From Albifimbria verrucaria (taxonomy: Eukaryota > Ascomycota > Sordariomycetes > Hypocreales > Stachybotryaceae): a DNA stretch of 64,000 nt. This document shows, one piece after another, positions 33,921 through 45,476 of the stretch (within the stretch, counting starts at the first letter, position 1; every line of letters begins with the position of its first letter). The stretch covers positions 248,001 to 312,000 of the forward strand of contig JAHREC010000030.1 of assembly GCA_020081605.1 (NCBI GenBank), in the 5' to 3' direction. The notes under the pieces are model-generated. The model was given only the letters and a program-made list of their open reading frames with translations, did no database searches and was not told the DNA's origin. The translations under genes were made by a program, and so were the position numbers.

Positions 33921-35519
33921 TTACAAAACCTCGACAATCTCGTACACCTGATTGTCACTCCTATCGCATCGTGCAGAGTCCAGTCGCTCATCTCCGGCCA
34001 CCAGACATGACCGGCCACGGCTCGATCTCGGCGCCAGCACGATCTTGTCGGAGCCGTCAAAAGCGAAGAGCTGGGCGCTATCGGTTTGGCCGCCTATCAA
34101 GTTATTAGCATGGCAAAGACACGAAGAAAAGAAAAAAAGGTTCAGACTCACTTCCGTCAGCTCGTCCTCCGCAAGAGAACATCGTCACTGTATCGCCCTT
34201 CTCCTCCGGGGATCAAAGCTGAGGCAGCCGTCCGTCATGACACTGACCAGCAGAGTGCGGCCGGACTTGCGGTTGTTATGCACGCCGGAGGTGACAAGAT
34301 CGAACTTCTGGCTCGTCACATCAGCGCACTCAACCATCGCCACCGGGATCAGGTTCTGGCGGAAGTCGCCGGCCGTCGGGTCCACAGACAGGCAGCGCCC
34401 ATCGGCAGCTCGGATGTTGACGCTGGCCTTGGTGCGCACCGCTGTTGAGTCGAACTTGTGCGCCTCAGCCGCGGCCGATGGGTTAAGGGTGCCTCCGGCG
34501 CGGGAGACGGGCACCGGTGTCGTGGGGTTGATTGTAGGGAGGCCGTTGGCAGGCGCGGCAGTGGTTTGAGGCTGGTTCGCGCTGGTCTCAGCGCTTGATG
34601 TAGGCGATGCGATGGGTGCCTCGCTGGTCTCGGCGTCCGGAGGAGCTGACGTAGCGGGTGCAGCGCTGGTCTCTTCATCCGATGCAGGTGTCGTGATGGG
34701 GCTACGCTCGTAGTGACGACGTTCTCCATGCCACCCGGGGATGTCACCTCTGGCGTTTCGTTGCCATTGTCTCCTCCATTTCCGCCTTGGTTATCGTCGT
34801 TCATTCCTCCTCCGTTTCCACCTTGGTTATCGTCCTCCATTCCTCCTCCGTTTCCACCTTGGTTATCATCATTCATTCCGTTGTCGTTTCCATTTCCATT
34901 TCCATTTCCGTTGCCAGCTCCATTGCCGGCTCCATTGCCAAAAGTAAAGGCCTGTTCTGCAGACCTGCCGTTGCAGTTTGCCACATCAAGTGTCTGTCCC
35001 ATACCCGTCGCGCAGTTGTTCTGGCTGTTCGCCGGGTCAGGCTCAGCGGGCCAGCGCCGCCATTGAAGGAAAACAGCTGGGAGTCCGTGACGCGACCACC
35101 GCCGTCGGCCCGCCCACCACAGGAGAACAGCATCAACTGCTGGCCCGGCTGCCGCCTGGGGTCGAAGTTGAGGCACGCCTGTGTGAGGGTGCTGACGACG
35201 AGGATCTTACCATCCTGGTCGTTGTGCTTGCCGGATGTAATGACATCCCAGCCTTGCCCATCCGTACTGCCGCAGTCGGCGATCTGGACGGGCGTGAGGT
35301 TGGCACGGAAGTCTCCGGACAGCGGGTCCACGAACAGACACCGGCCATCAGATGTCTTGATCTGGACGTCTGAAAAGGCCCGTGTAGCAGTGTCATCACG
35401 CTGGTGAGCCTCCTTGGTAGCCTCCTCGTTGAGCTTGTCCACCGCACGGCGATGGGCAATGGGGTGGCCGCAGCCAAGGCGGCAGCGTATACTGCCAAAA
35501 GTGAAGTTGTAGAGACCAT
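33921..35519 (-). CDS. Secreted protein with two beta-trefoil (ricin-B-like) repeats (frameshifts)
   Basis: Probably an extracellular glycan-binding protein. The ATG at 35519 opens a signal peptide (MVSTTSLLAVYAAALAAATP). Domain 1 contains DGRCLFVDPLSGDFRANL, GQGWDVITSGKHND, ACLNFDPRR and LFSCGGRADG. A long linker follows, with GNGAGNGNGN and three copies of a 12-residue unit (DDNQGGNGGGME-like), then a Pro/Ser/Thr-rich region. Domain 2 repeats the same order: DGRCLSVDPTAGDFRQNL, SQKFDLVTSGVHNN, GCLSFDPRR, MFSCGGRADGS. An intron (34094-34151) splits domain 2 just after GGRADGS. Several one-base breaks are needed (near 35455-35465, about 35030, about 34700 and about 34200). The two domains clearly arose by internal duplication. 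Trefoil assignment rests on the repeated CLxxDP/QxW-like pattern. Confidence 0.65.
34787..34935 (-). repeat. 36-bp minisatellite and NG repeat in the trefoil linker
   Basis: A 36-bp unit (ccttggttatcgtc(c/g)t(c/t)cattcctcctccg plus tttcca, plus-strand reading) recurs nearly three times, followed by a hexamer repeat (tttcca)n. In the protein frame this gives repeated DDNQGGNGGGM units and Asn-Gly pairs. Unit number is likely variable between strains. Confidence 0.75.
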
Positions 35520-36672
35520 CTTGAGTATACGAAGAGATGAACGAAGGGATCAATGAAATGTTAAAGGAGCGGTGGTGGTGATATGTTCAAAAGAACGTAA
35601 ATCTGCACAGCAGAGCTTCGTCAAGAAGCGTGAAGAGAATAAAGAGCGAAACGGTAAGGTGAAGCCGAAGCCGTGGAGAGCTAGCTGGGCCGCAAACTTA
35701 CATGGCTGCGCGATTATACTTATAACGTCGGTTGGCGGAATGGAAGCGCTCAGCTTGGCATCGTGAAGGGTCGCCGGATGGCACCCTGGATATCTCGTGC
35801 ATGCTCAAGATGTTTCACAAGGTCGTCCCCGGGGCCATCTTGGCGCGCCCAGCGAGCCCATTCAGTCACAGCGCTCGTGGCAGCCGCAGCAAACACGGCA
35901 GCAGGGACGGAACAAAAAAGCCACCGCGGTTACTGAAGTGGCCTTCGACGATGCATCTCCAACACGTACAGTTTCATGGCGTGGATCAGGACAGCCAAGA
36001 TGAGACGGATTGGCTGGCCGTCCCCGGATGGGCTGGCAGACGGGCCAATAGCGGAGCTCCGTGCAGGCCCCCAGGCGCCGGCGACGGGGTTGAAACATTA
36101 CCCTTTGCGGTAGCCACGCCGTTTCAGACGTGCAAGCGCTGAGACGAATGCCCGCGCAGGAGTCAGGAGATGCACAATTATTATCTGAGCTTCTTGTGCG
36201 TGAGCTGAACATTTGGGTATTGCCCTCAGGTGGGCCGTGGCTCTGGTTACCCAGCTGGGCAAATGGTGAAGAGGCGCAGTTGGCTGGCTCTACCTCTTGG
36301 TGCGCAGAGCTGGCTCATGCTCATGCTTCACCTCACACAACACCTTGCACAACGAGAAACACAGAGGTGGGTATTGCGGGTATTAAATTGCCTATGTCCA
36401 TAACAGAGCTAATATAAACAAAAGATCCCATGTTCCCCTCTTTCAGACGGAAACATCCAATGCGCAGGGCATCATGTAACAGAAAACACGTGCAGCATTG
36501 TTTCTGTAAGTCGGTTAGTTCCTCCATCTTCACGTTACAGACCAGGCAGGGATCACCAACCTCTTGTCAACGCCAATGCCCCAGAAAGATATAGGTTCAA
36601 ACATGCTGATGTCAAGCGTTTTCCCATCTCTAATTTCCCCGCTCGATTCCTGTCTGTTCTGCCCCTCCTCGT
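35520..36672. other. Intergenic, no gene seen
   Basis: Spacer between the trefoil gene and the small Cys-rich gene. Open frames at 35732-36142 and others lack domains or intron signals. Confidence 0.45.
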
Positions 36673-36969
36673 TCATCCTTGATTCTGCGTGCTGCTCGAC
36701 GGCCCCGCAAGCGACTGTCTGGAGTTCGTCACGGCGGGACACGAAAGGTAATACCCTACGCAGTAGGTCCCCGTCCACCTCCACGCGGTGTTGTGCCAGC
36801 CCGGCTCGCACTCCGCGGGCATCTTGAAGGGCAGCGTGTTAATTGTGTCGGGCTGCCACGCCTCCGCCTGGTTGATCTGGTTCAGCTGGTGCAGGATGCG
36901 GGAGCACGACGTGTCGAAGAAGATCTCCTCGCATCCGCAGGCGTGGGCGAGGATCACATAGCCGCACAT
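36673..36969 (-). CDS. Small Cys-rich fungal protein, function unknown
   Basis: A 98-residue frame, MCGYVILAHACGCEEIFFD to GPSSSTQNQG. Reasons to think it real are evenly spaced Cys (CGY, ACGC, TSC, ECEPGW, YCVGYYLSC), Trp/Tyr-rich segments, and composition unlike the neighbouring noise frames. No signal peptide: the Met is followed directly by Cys-Gly. Similar short proteins with an MCGY start occur in filamentous fungi to my recollection, none with known function. A frameshift after SRQSLAG could hide a longer C-terminus, since a neighbouring frame continues with charged helical sequence. Start and end are uncertain. Confidence 0.5.
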   Translation of the reverse strand: MCGYVILAHACGCEEIFFDTSCSRILHQLNQINQAEAWQPDTINTLPFKMPAECEPGWHNTAWRWTGTYCVGYYLSCPAVTNSRQSLAGPSSSTQNQG

Positions 36970-38372
36970 TTGGGGCGTCTGCTCCGAGGCACCCTCATCA
37001 CCCGACGGCTGGGATTGGTAACCTTATGAGGAAGAGCTCTCTTGAAATCTCCATGATGGGTCGCGTAGCTTTTTATACAGAGCCAGACGGGCAATGGATA
37101 CCGTAAGTGAACAACTGCGACTGGCGTCTCCTCGGCGCGGGAAGCTTGACAGCATCTGCCGCAGCTTGTGCTCCTGTCCTGAGCACCATTCCAGCCGTGC
37201 CAACTGGTCAGCTGCGGTTTTGCGCAGAGTGCAAACTTGTTCGGTCTGGAGGGGCCAGCTGTGAGGTATCTGGAGTTGGGGGACGGTTGGTGTTTTATAA
37301 TTTGGGAAAGACATAGCAACATGCCATTAAAAATGTGTAGGTGGCGTGAATACCATGATTACAGGACACCGAGCAGAATAAATCACGAATATTTTACCAC
37401 GTCAAATACTCATTTGGTGCGGTTAATCACAGGCGCAAGCCTCCAGGCTTACCATGCTCAAACCGTGATACACGATGCAAAAGTGGCAGCCATGTTGTGC
37501 AAAAGGTCTGCGCGGTGATACAGAGGCCAGCGCAACGTTGCATGGCTTTGAAGATCTGCCAGGCATGCTCTCTCGTAGATTAGATGTAAGGACTGTAAAG
37601 TTTCCGAATGTCGGCATTCTCACATTTGGTGGAGTTGTAGAAAGAAACGGTAGTATTTAGATGGATGAGTTGGCAAGCTAATGGTTATGGTTGATGCTTG
37701 GACCGGGTGTGGCTGGTCGAGTGACATCTCAGATCGGCGAGAATGGATGAATCACTACATCTATCCTAGCTCTGAGTTTACTGAGAACATCCACCCACCA
37801 CAAGAAGAACGGATGTATCCAATACCGGGGTACAAGGAGAAATAGGAATAGCATTAACTCCGGCAGCAAATTCCAACGAAATCTCACACAGATTAGTCAA
37901 ATCACCACTTAACATTAACTCTAAGGTAACCGACACACAAGTGTAAATACTGTCCAGTACAGAATACAGAATACCGACACCCACTCGAGTCAAGGCCGTT
38001 GAGTCAGCTGGTGAGATGCGTCAAAGCCACCGTCCCCTGCAGCCTACCAGCGTGCTGCCCAGCCCACCTGACCAGCGTTTTGATGAGCAGCTGCCGGCAT
38101 GTCGGTACCTGCCGATGTACCCTTGCAGCGTGCCCAGCATGCAACGGTACATGCGCCGTGCTGTTGCTGTGATGCAGCCAGTGGAGCCCCCATGACAGCA
38201 AGCTACCTTGCCTGGAATGGGGTTGAGGTACCTGGGCCAGGCACCGCCAGGCGTGGCGCACCGCTTAAGATGTCGTGCTCCCCACGTCACTGCGACGCTT
38301 TCCAAACTGATTTGATTCAGTCCATCTACACCGACTGCAACGCCTCGCCTCTGTCCCTTCTGGTCGGCGAAG
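36970..38372. other. Intergenic, no gene seen
   Basis: About 1.4 kb with no supported coding frame. The right end is the alkaline phosphatase promoter and leader. Confidence 0.45.
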
Positions 38373-40127
38373 ATGGTATGTTGCCTGGAAACCGAACGTA
38401 CTAATTGACCATCGTCTCTAACTCATACCTTCACAGGCGTCTGAACAATCTCCCCTACTCGCCCGCGACGGCGCCGCTGCTCCCGATGACGACAGCAACC
38501 GCAAAGCTGCCCGATCCTCGCGCATCCGCGAGCTCGGCCTCTTCATCTGGGCCTTGCTGGCCACGGCCGCCGTTATCGTCATCGCCGTCTGGGTCCAGCA
38601 CACTCAACAGACCCGCCCCGACCACAGACATGGCCACAAACACCACCACCACTCGCCCGCCGCCAAGAGGAACCTTGTCTTCATGGTCTCCGACGGCATG
38701 GGCCCAGCCTCGCTCTCCCTGACGCGCAGTTTCCGCCAGCACGTCGAGGATCTCCCTCTATCCGATACTCTCACCCTGGACAAGCACTTCTGGGGCTCTA
38801 GCCGAACCAGGTCCTCCTCCTCCCTCGTCACCGACTCCGCTGCCGGCGCAACCGCCTTCTCCTGCGGCAAGAAGACCTACAACGGCGCCATCTCCGTGCT
38901 GCCCAACTACGACCCTTGTGGCACCGTGCTCCAGGCAGCCAAACGCGCCGGTTACATGACGGGCCTGACTGTTACCACAGACGTCGTCGATGCCACCCCC
39001 GCCTGCTTCGGCAGCAACGTGCTGCTCAGAGTCATGGAGGACGAGATCGCCCTGCAGGAGATTGGTGAGGGTGTCCTCGGCCGCAGCGTCGACCTCATCC
39101 TTGGCGGTGGCCGATGCTTCTTCTTCCCCAACACCACCGAGGGCGGCTGCCGAGCCGATGACATTGACGTCGTCAAGCTGGCCCAGGAAAAGCACGGCTG
39201 GTCCTACGCCGGTGACCGTGCTGCCTTTGACGCCCTCAAGGGCGGAGACAAGGCCACCCTGCCCCTGCTCGGCCTCTTTGCACCCACCGATATTCCCTTC
39301 GAGTTGGACAGACGTAACATGAATGATGTTTACCCCAGTCTCAGCGAGATGGCAAAGACGGCTCTGCGCTCCCTGGAAAAGGCCACCGCCAAGAGCGATA
39401 AGGGTTTCTTCCTCATGATCGAGGGTAGCCGCATCGACCACGCCGGCCACATCAACGATCCTGCTGCGCAAGTCCACGAGGTTCTCGAATACGACAAGAC
39501 ATTCAAGGCAGTCCTCGACTTCATCGAGTCGTCCGACACCGAAACCATCCTTGTGGCCACCAGCGATCACGAGACTGGTGGCCTCGCCACAGCCCTGCAG
39601 GAGCCTGGCCATCTCCCCGTCTACAACTGGTACCCCCAGGTCCTCGCCAACGCCAACGCATCCGCCGAGTACCTTGCCGCCAAGCTGGTCAAGCACCTCG
39701 CCTCGTTGCCCACACCCCTTCGAAGAAGAAGCTCGCTGCTTGGATCAACGACGAGCTCGTCGTCTCTGGTCTGGGCATCAAGGACGCCACCGAGGAGGAG
39801 CTCAATCTTCTTGCCGAGAGCCCCGAGTCCGCCCTCGTCCTCTTCTCCGCTATGATCTCTCTGCGCGCTCACATCGGCTGGAGCACCCACGGCCACTCCG
39901 CCGTCGACGTCAACGTCTACAGCTCCGGAGGCCCCGCCGTCCAAAAGATCCGCGGCAACGTCGAGAACACCGACATCGGAAAGTTCCTTGCCGAGTACCT
40001 TGACGTCGATGTCGACGAGATCACAAAGGAGCTCCAGGAGAAGATGAAGAAGCCGGACCTCAAGGCCCTGGGCCTGGAAGGCTTCGGACTGGATACTCTG
40101 TCCAACCGTATTGCTGGTGTTGTGTAG
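38373..40127 (+). CDS. pho8: Alkaline phosphatase, vacuolar type (one frameshift)
   Basis: Phosphomonoesterase of the E. coli PhoA superfamily, type II membrane protein of the vacuole. The start codon ATG (38373-38375) is the whole coding part of exon 1; the intron 38376-38436 begins at the next base, and exon 2 reads ASEQSPLLARDGAAAPDDD. One membrane anchor follows (LGLFIWALLATAAVIVIAVW), then a His-rich luminal stretch. Catalytic motifs are VFMVSDGMGP (metal Asp), VTDSAAGATAFSCG (nucleophile Ser), EGSRIDHAGHIND, ATSDHETGG, and WSTHGHSAVDV (Zn ligand His). One base is missing at the C run 39715-39718, which throws the frame into a false end at 39855; after correction the frame reads SKKKLAAWINDELV and on to NRIAGVV. 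Length 564 residues, usual for fungal Pho8. Confidence 0.93.
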
Positions 40128-41576
40128 ACTTAAGCTATCACTTGTTTCATTTGACTCGCATTGGTAACGGGAGAATGAGTTCGGCCGGCTTTTCCTTAAA
40201 TCTAGCGATGGCATTTGCGGAAGTACATCATTGAGAACTCTATGGCAAACGATTCACCGAGCATCTGGTACGAGCAAGAATCTGGGGCTATAGATGTGAC
40301 CTCACATCCGTATAGAATGCATGCTATGCATGTAAATTGTTGATTTTGAGCATTAGGATTCCTCTTCAATCACTTGGCGTTCTGATTAACAGGATGTAAG
40401 GATTTTTCATTTGTGGAAGGAGGCGCTGTGGACAATATTACCTCTCTGCTGACGTTTGGTGACAAGCGCTCTGTCAAAGTTGTTGTTTGATTTTTCTCCA
40501 CTATAGATCAGAAGTGTGGCATGACTTTTAAAGCTCTTGGCCTAAATCATTGTAGTCCCAGAGTAGATTCAGGCTGTTGTCGCTTTTACGTTTCCTCGTT
40601 TTTCGGTGGTTTTGATTCTTGTGTGTAGCTATGATCAGGAAGATTTGCAGTATCGGTTCAAAAAAAAGGTCCAGGACTCAGTCACTCAATTCATCATGTC
40701 AAAATCCTGGACATCAGCTCAGATGCATTGCCACCTAGACCTAAAATATCAGCAGTAGGTAAAAACACCTCAATATTGTTTGGTGTTGTATCTCTTGGTT
40801 AGCTCACACCTCTTTGATGGGATCATTTTTCTATTTATATACTGGTAAGATCATTAGATGACTTTCTGCTCGTGATCTGATGGATTTCTGATCCGTTGGA
40901 TTATAGAAACATCATTGCCTAACATCGACATATCTAGATCATTAGGCTGGTTGAATCACTGGAGGGGATCTCATTATGCATCATGTTGGATATCATAGAA
41001 ACTCTGATCTCATTTGGATCTTGGAACGTGTTTGTCGTCTATTCACATGAGTCTTTGCTCGCCCAGATGATTACAGAGGATGGCGTCAGTTCCGGGACGG
41101 GATGGCTTGGCAAGTTCTGGCATCCCAGCCTTACAACATGGATTGCGGAAGGCATTAGTTTAATCAGATCATAGTAGTTCTCAGCATGACCAAAAATCAA
41201 AACCTATTTATCTCATACCTTTATTTGTGCTAAGGAAAAGCATTGATTACCTGGGCTGGCATTATAATGTTTATCTTTGGGATGGTGCCTGCCTCTGTAG
41301 ACCTTCTAGCTGGCGTTAATGGATCAACTATGAGATATTAACATTAAGATAGAGAAGGATTCTTGGAAGGAGTTCCCTTTCAATTCATCATATATATCAG
41401 TCAGTCATTCCCTATGTATTTGTGATCCCAGATCCATCAAGACTATTTGTTGCCACTGTCCCTAAATATCATGTAGTCTGTTTTCACACTAACTCAGATA
41501 TAAATCCTCTACTTATTCATAAACGTACCTGACGTGAATTGTACTCTTTGTCTTTAATAGTTTGATGATCCTGTTT
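40128..41576. other. AT-rich intergenic tract, possible repeat remnant
   Basis: About 1.4 kb, visibly more AT-rich than its neighbours, with many ATC/GAT words and no coding frame over 63 codons. It could be an old element altered by repeat-induced point mutation, but no transposase motif or terminal repeat was found. Confidence 0.3.
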
Positions 41577-42433
41577 TTATCGACAATGAAAGGATTGGCA
41601 TGGGTGTATATCCCGATCTGCTGCGTGTCTAGCGGGCTGACGATTTTTTGCATCATGTGTTTGGCCTGTAGAGAAGCTGGCGGGCTCAGATGGTTCATCG
41701 ATCGGTTGGGTTCTGGACTGGTTTTGTGGTTCTGGGATTCGGAGTTCGGTCTCCGCGTCTTCGCCAACAAACCGACTGACGCTCGGGCTGTTTGGTCCGC
41801 CAAGGCCGTCCCAGGCACGCCACAGGGCGAAAAGCCAGCCCGGAACCCAGAAAAACCTTCGAGCCCAGGCAGTCGTGTTCTCATCAGGCGGCCCAGGTAC
41901 AGGGCAGATAGCGATTAAGCCGACAACGTACTCGGCGAGCTTGGTCTTGTGGGGTTGCCTTGGGTTTGCTAGCCATGCTGATAGCGAGGTGCCCATGCTA
42001 TGTCCGACAAGAACAACGGATTGACCTGCGTCCTTGTCCCGATACTCTTCAATAATTGTCTCATAGAGTTCTACTAGGGACTCGGTGGTGTAGGCCTCCC
42101 ATGCTGTCGGGGCAAACTTGGAGCGCCCTCCTCCCGGGTGGTCGATTGCCAGACATGGCGCCAGGTCAACCAAGCTGCTCAGCAAAGGGTGGAACTGAGC
42201 CACCGAACCTCCGAGGCCTGGAATACAGACAAGCAGCGGCAGAGGAGCCGGGGTTCTTGGGAGTTCATCGGCCTTGCTGTGTTGACGAAAGAAGACTCGG
42301 ATTTCCGGATACTCAAACCGGCTGGTTTTGAAGGCCTTGAATTCCGAGTGGTCCCTCAGAAGGGAGGGTCCGTCTCGTGCGGATCTATAGAAATCACTGA
42401 GTGATTAGACTGAGAGGCCGGGTTTGGTGCCAT
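41577..42433 (-). CDS. Alpha/beta hydrolase, C-terminus disrupted
   Basis: Serine-hydrolase-type alpha/beta fold protein, substrate unknown. The ATG at 42433 (MAPNPASQSNHSV) leads into PEIRVFFRQHSKADELP and LLVCIPGLGGSVAQF (oxyanion region), then IDHPGGGRS. The nucleophile elbow is VLVGHSMGTSLSAWL, followed by VVGLIAICPVPGP. A missing base near 42360-42364 separates the first about 25 residues from the rest. After RFVGEDAETELR the open frame continues to 41577 but no longer resembles the fold, and the Asp/His end of the catalytic triad is not found in any frame. The gene abuts the AT-rich tract, so it may be truncated there or carry several errors. Confidence 0.65.
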
Positions 42434-43480
42434 CCGGGGCGTTTGAGGTGTGAGAGCACCTCTTTCAGAACTATGAAAAACAAGCAGTCGGCCTTGAGGC
42501 TTGGTTTCGGACACAAGATTCGATCCACTGATCTGCAATGCGGTAGGCGGTTGACAAGGGCGCAGGTCTTGGTCAGAGGAAAAGAGAAAAAATTTATTCG
42601 CAACCACGAAAAGATGGAGGGTTGGAGCAATTGGGTATCAAAAATAAAATAAACAAAAATAATGCAACACTGGAAAAGAAGAAAAGGCGAGCCAAGGAAT
42701 GCCAGCGGGCGTCCAAGATACGGTCAATGTCGTGTGTTGCCCAACAAGGGCAACGGAAGAAGAGTGTGCGACGAGCTTCCCAGCAGCAAATGAACGTGAA
42801 GCCAGTGTTGAGTAATAATCGGTAATTTCGCTTGAGGCGTTCCCGTCCAGGCTAAGATGCGATTGCACGGTGCATCTGAAATAACTGTTTGGTCGAGGTA
42901 TTGGAGTGAGTAAGAAGAGAGCGAAAGATGATGTGATGGCTGGCCAAGGCAATTGAATTGATACCTGGACCAACCAATCGTCATAGCCCCTGCACCACCT
43001 GGGTGCTTGCCCCGGCAGCATTGGGCAGGTGGGCCCCGCGTCCAGAGATTTCCGGGAAAGAGCACCTGCAGAGCCTTGTCAATGCATCGTGGTGGATGTG
43101 CTACCCTATATCATGCAAATTCGTCTCATGGAACTGAGGAGATTTTGCAACGCCAGGAAAAGAGACAAGACGAATATATATGGCACACTTTCTTACAAAG
43201 ACTTCGGGCGTTTATCATGAATCGTTATGTTAGACTTGTTATTCATTTTATGAGAATACTTGTAGAAGTAGCATAATCCCCAAGTTGGTTACTCGTCCTG
43301 TATGCTGTGTGTAATACAATATCGGGTCAAGGTTTAAACAACCGTACAGAACATGATCAAAACAATAGCAGGCACATAACCCAATCTGAGAAACCTTCTA
43401 TCGAGATTATTCCATGATCCCGTCATTACAGATATCTTACAGTCCACCAAGCATCGCATAAATCTTACATATCGCCACAT
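42434..43480. other. Intergenic, no gene seen
   Basis: Spacer between two minus-strand genes; no frame with family features. Confidence 0.45.
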
Positions 43481-44293
43481 CAGTCCTTCGCGCCAATACC
43501 CTCTCTCCAGCCGATGGGTATCAACGCCGCCGCAACCTCTGACACTCCCTCTCTGTTGCTAGCAGATTGAATTGTGCCGCCGCATTCCTAGTATCAAGAA
43601 TCTCAACCCTTATTCCTAGCTCCGATATGGCCCGCCTGGTGTCCGGGCTGAGAGGCATGTTCGACTTGCCAACACCGATAATCAGGAGATCTGCGATATG
43701 TGTTAGCGTTTATTGCCCATGATAACGTGACCTCAAGAAACAAGCAAGTAGGCGTTGGCCGTAAACAGTGCAGACATACCCGGTCGCGGCCATATCAGAT
43801 CAAACAAGCCAAATGCCTCCGCCGGTAGCTCGAGCTGGCCCTTCTTGTTGACAAGCTCCATTGTACCCTTAACCTCCCACGGGCGCCACTCAAAGGCCTC
43901 TCCGTTAACAAGGAGAGCGCCATTTCCATGGGCGATGGTCACGCCACTATTCAGCCCAAACCCGTCCGACATGCACACGTCGACTGACGTCGCAGGGGCC
44001 GGCGTGTTCCCTAGCACGTCCATCTCGTTGAAGTCGGTCGGCGGAGGCTCGTTCGGGACATCTCGTCTTTGTCTGGCGAGACCGACGTGAAATTGCCTGG
44101 CAAGTGGTTGGGAAGGGCGCTGCGAGCTCAGGCGTTGAGCAGCTGGGAAAGCGACGAGCCTTGGGGTCGACCAGGCACCGCTGGCAAGGTTGCGCAAGGC
44201 GCTGTGCCCATTGCACGATCGGATAAAGCTGCGCATCATGAGGGTTGGATTGAACGGTGGTACATTGTGCATGGGGACAGTACCAGATTTCAA
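43481..44293 (-). CDS. Complex I assembly factor NDUFAF3 (Mth938 domain; two frameshifts)
   Basis: Mitochondrial factor needed to assemble NADH dehydrogenase. The basic, Ser/Arg-rich N-terminus (MMRSFIRSCNGHSALRN from 44239, or the earlier Met at 44293) looks like a matrix presequence. The Mth938 domain reads VDVCMSDGFGLNSGVTIAHG, LLVNGEAFEWRPWE, AFGLFDLIWPRP, then after an intron (43691-43779) DLLIIGVGKSNMPLSPDTRR, AISELGIRVEILDTRNAAAQ, FNLLATER. Missing bases near 43547-43549 and 43500-43504 (C runs of the plus strand) shift the last residues; corrected, they read VSEVAAALIPIGWR and end near 43481. The exact C-terminus depends on the second correction. Confidence 0.85.
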
Positions 44294-44795
44294 GGTGTAG
44301 GTTGCTCCTGACGATTACTTTTTGGGTCGCGGGGCCTGGGATTTTTTAGAGCTCGGCACGTCATGGATGACTGTCCTACAGCACTTCAAAATATTTCACA
44401 CATCATCAAAACATAAATCTCACGACGCTCATTGATAGTCCTTGCCTCAACGTCACAAATTACGAGCGACCACAATATGCCAGCAAATCTGATTCGGAGC
44501 AGCGTATTAGGCGTCTTGGCCCTGGGCCAGTTCCTTCATGGCAGAGTCCACATCACACACATGACCGATAAGGCTGCTCATCAGACTTCGTGTCTGCTTG
44601 ATGTTTGTCTCATTTCAAATCACCAAGAAGAGATAGCGGTCTTAAAGACAGCAGAGAGCCGGCCATTCCGACCCAGCCTCGTGTATCATGCAATTCCTTT
44701 TGCCCTAATGAACACCAAAGCAATGAACCCAGGCCCCGAGATTCCTTGCCCTTTCCGCGCAGAAAGCCAATACCATCAGTCGAGAATTCTTTTCC
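44294..44795. other. Intergenic, no gene seen
   Basis: Spacer between the NDUFAF3 start and the eL34 stop. A plus-strand frame at 44432-44842 has no domain and overlaps eL34 antisense. Confidence 0.45.
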
Positions 44796-45476
44796 TTATT
44801 TCTTCTTCTGGCTCTGCTCCTGCTCCTTCAGCACCTTCTTGACGATCTTCTGCTCCTCGATGAGGAAAGCCCGCACAATGCGGTCGCGGACACAGTTACC
44901 GCATCGGGAACCACCGTAGGCACGCTGGACGGTCTTCTGGGGCTTGGAGATCTGGGAGTACTCGCGGGGGCGGAGAGCGGGGATCTAATGTCTGGTTAGT
45001 CCTGATGTTTTCCAGTATGTGTGTGTGTATGTGTGTGGTCCGCGGCAGTCTTTGTGGCGAGGTGACGACCCAAGGCACAAGGTGAGTCGAACATAAGATC
45101 CTGCACGAGAGTTGACCCCTGTGTAGCATGCTCGTTCCCCAGAAGCAGGTTCCTCCTCTTGCTGTGCCAATTCCATGACTGCCGCGGATTGTTTCTCGAA
45201 TTCGGAGGCCACTTACGCCAGAGAGCTTGGAGCCGCAGTCACCGCACTTGGGAACAGTGCCGCGCTTCTTGATGTGCAGAAGACGCAGGTTGCCGCCGGG
45301 GTCTTAACAACTCGGGTCCTGTTGGAGCGAGTGTTGTAGCTGTGAAGAAGATAACTCGTCAGTCCCAGTCTGCGCGCGTACATTCATATTCCCTCGACGT
45401 CTGTTTCAAAGGTCGAAGCAATTCGGATAGGCACTCACGGGTTGCGGCGGCGGTAGGTGACTCGGTTGGAGGCCAT
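44796..45476 (-). CDS. rpl34: 60S ribosomal protein eL34 (one frameshift)
   Basis: Essential protein of the large ribosomal subunit. Exons on the minus strand are 45476-45439 ([13 protein letters not shown]), 45339-45217 ([34 protein letters not shown]) and 44984-44796 ([40 protein letters not shown], ending QSQKKK). The two CxxC pairs form the expected zinc site. One base is missing in the run at 45298-45301 (CCCC where the conserved TPGGN needs CCCCC). Restored length is 116 residues, normal for fungi. Intron 2 (232 bp) contains a TG/TATG microsatellite at 45017-45038. Because this gene cannot be dispensed with, its break is the best evidence that frameshifts in this window are sequencing errors. 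Confidence 0.95.

Noticed and set aside
34713..35407. Overlapping plus-strand frames with Phe/Pro/His repeats
   Set aside because: They are the antisense of the Asn-Gly minisatellite in the trefoil protein.
38758..39696. 312-codon open frame antisense to alkaline phosphatase
   Set aside because: It lies wholly opposite a well-supported gene; GC-rich codon bias of the sense strand keeps the antisense frame open. No domain is readable.
40983..41174. 63-codon frame in the AT-rich tract as a transposase fragment
   Set aside because: I compared it from memory with Tc1/Fot-type motifs and found no DDE/DDD signature or conserved block.
43733..45129. Apparent pseudogenes of NDUFAF3 and eL34
   Set aside because: Each break is a single base in a homopolymer and the rest is intact, so sequencing error explains them better than gene decay.
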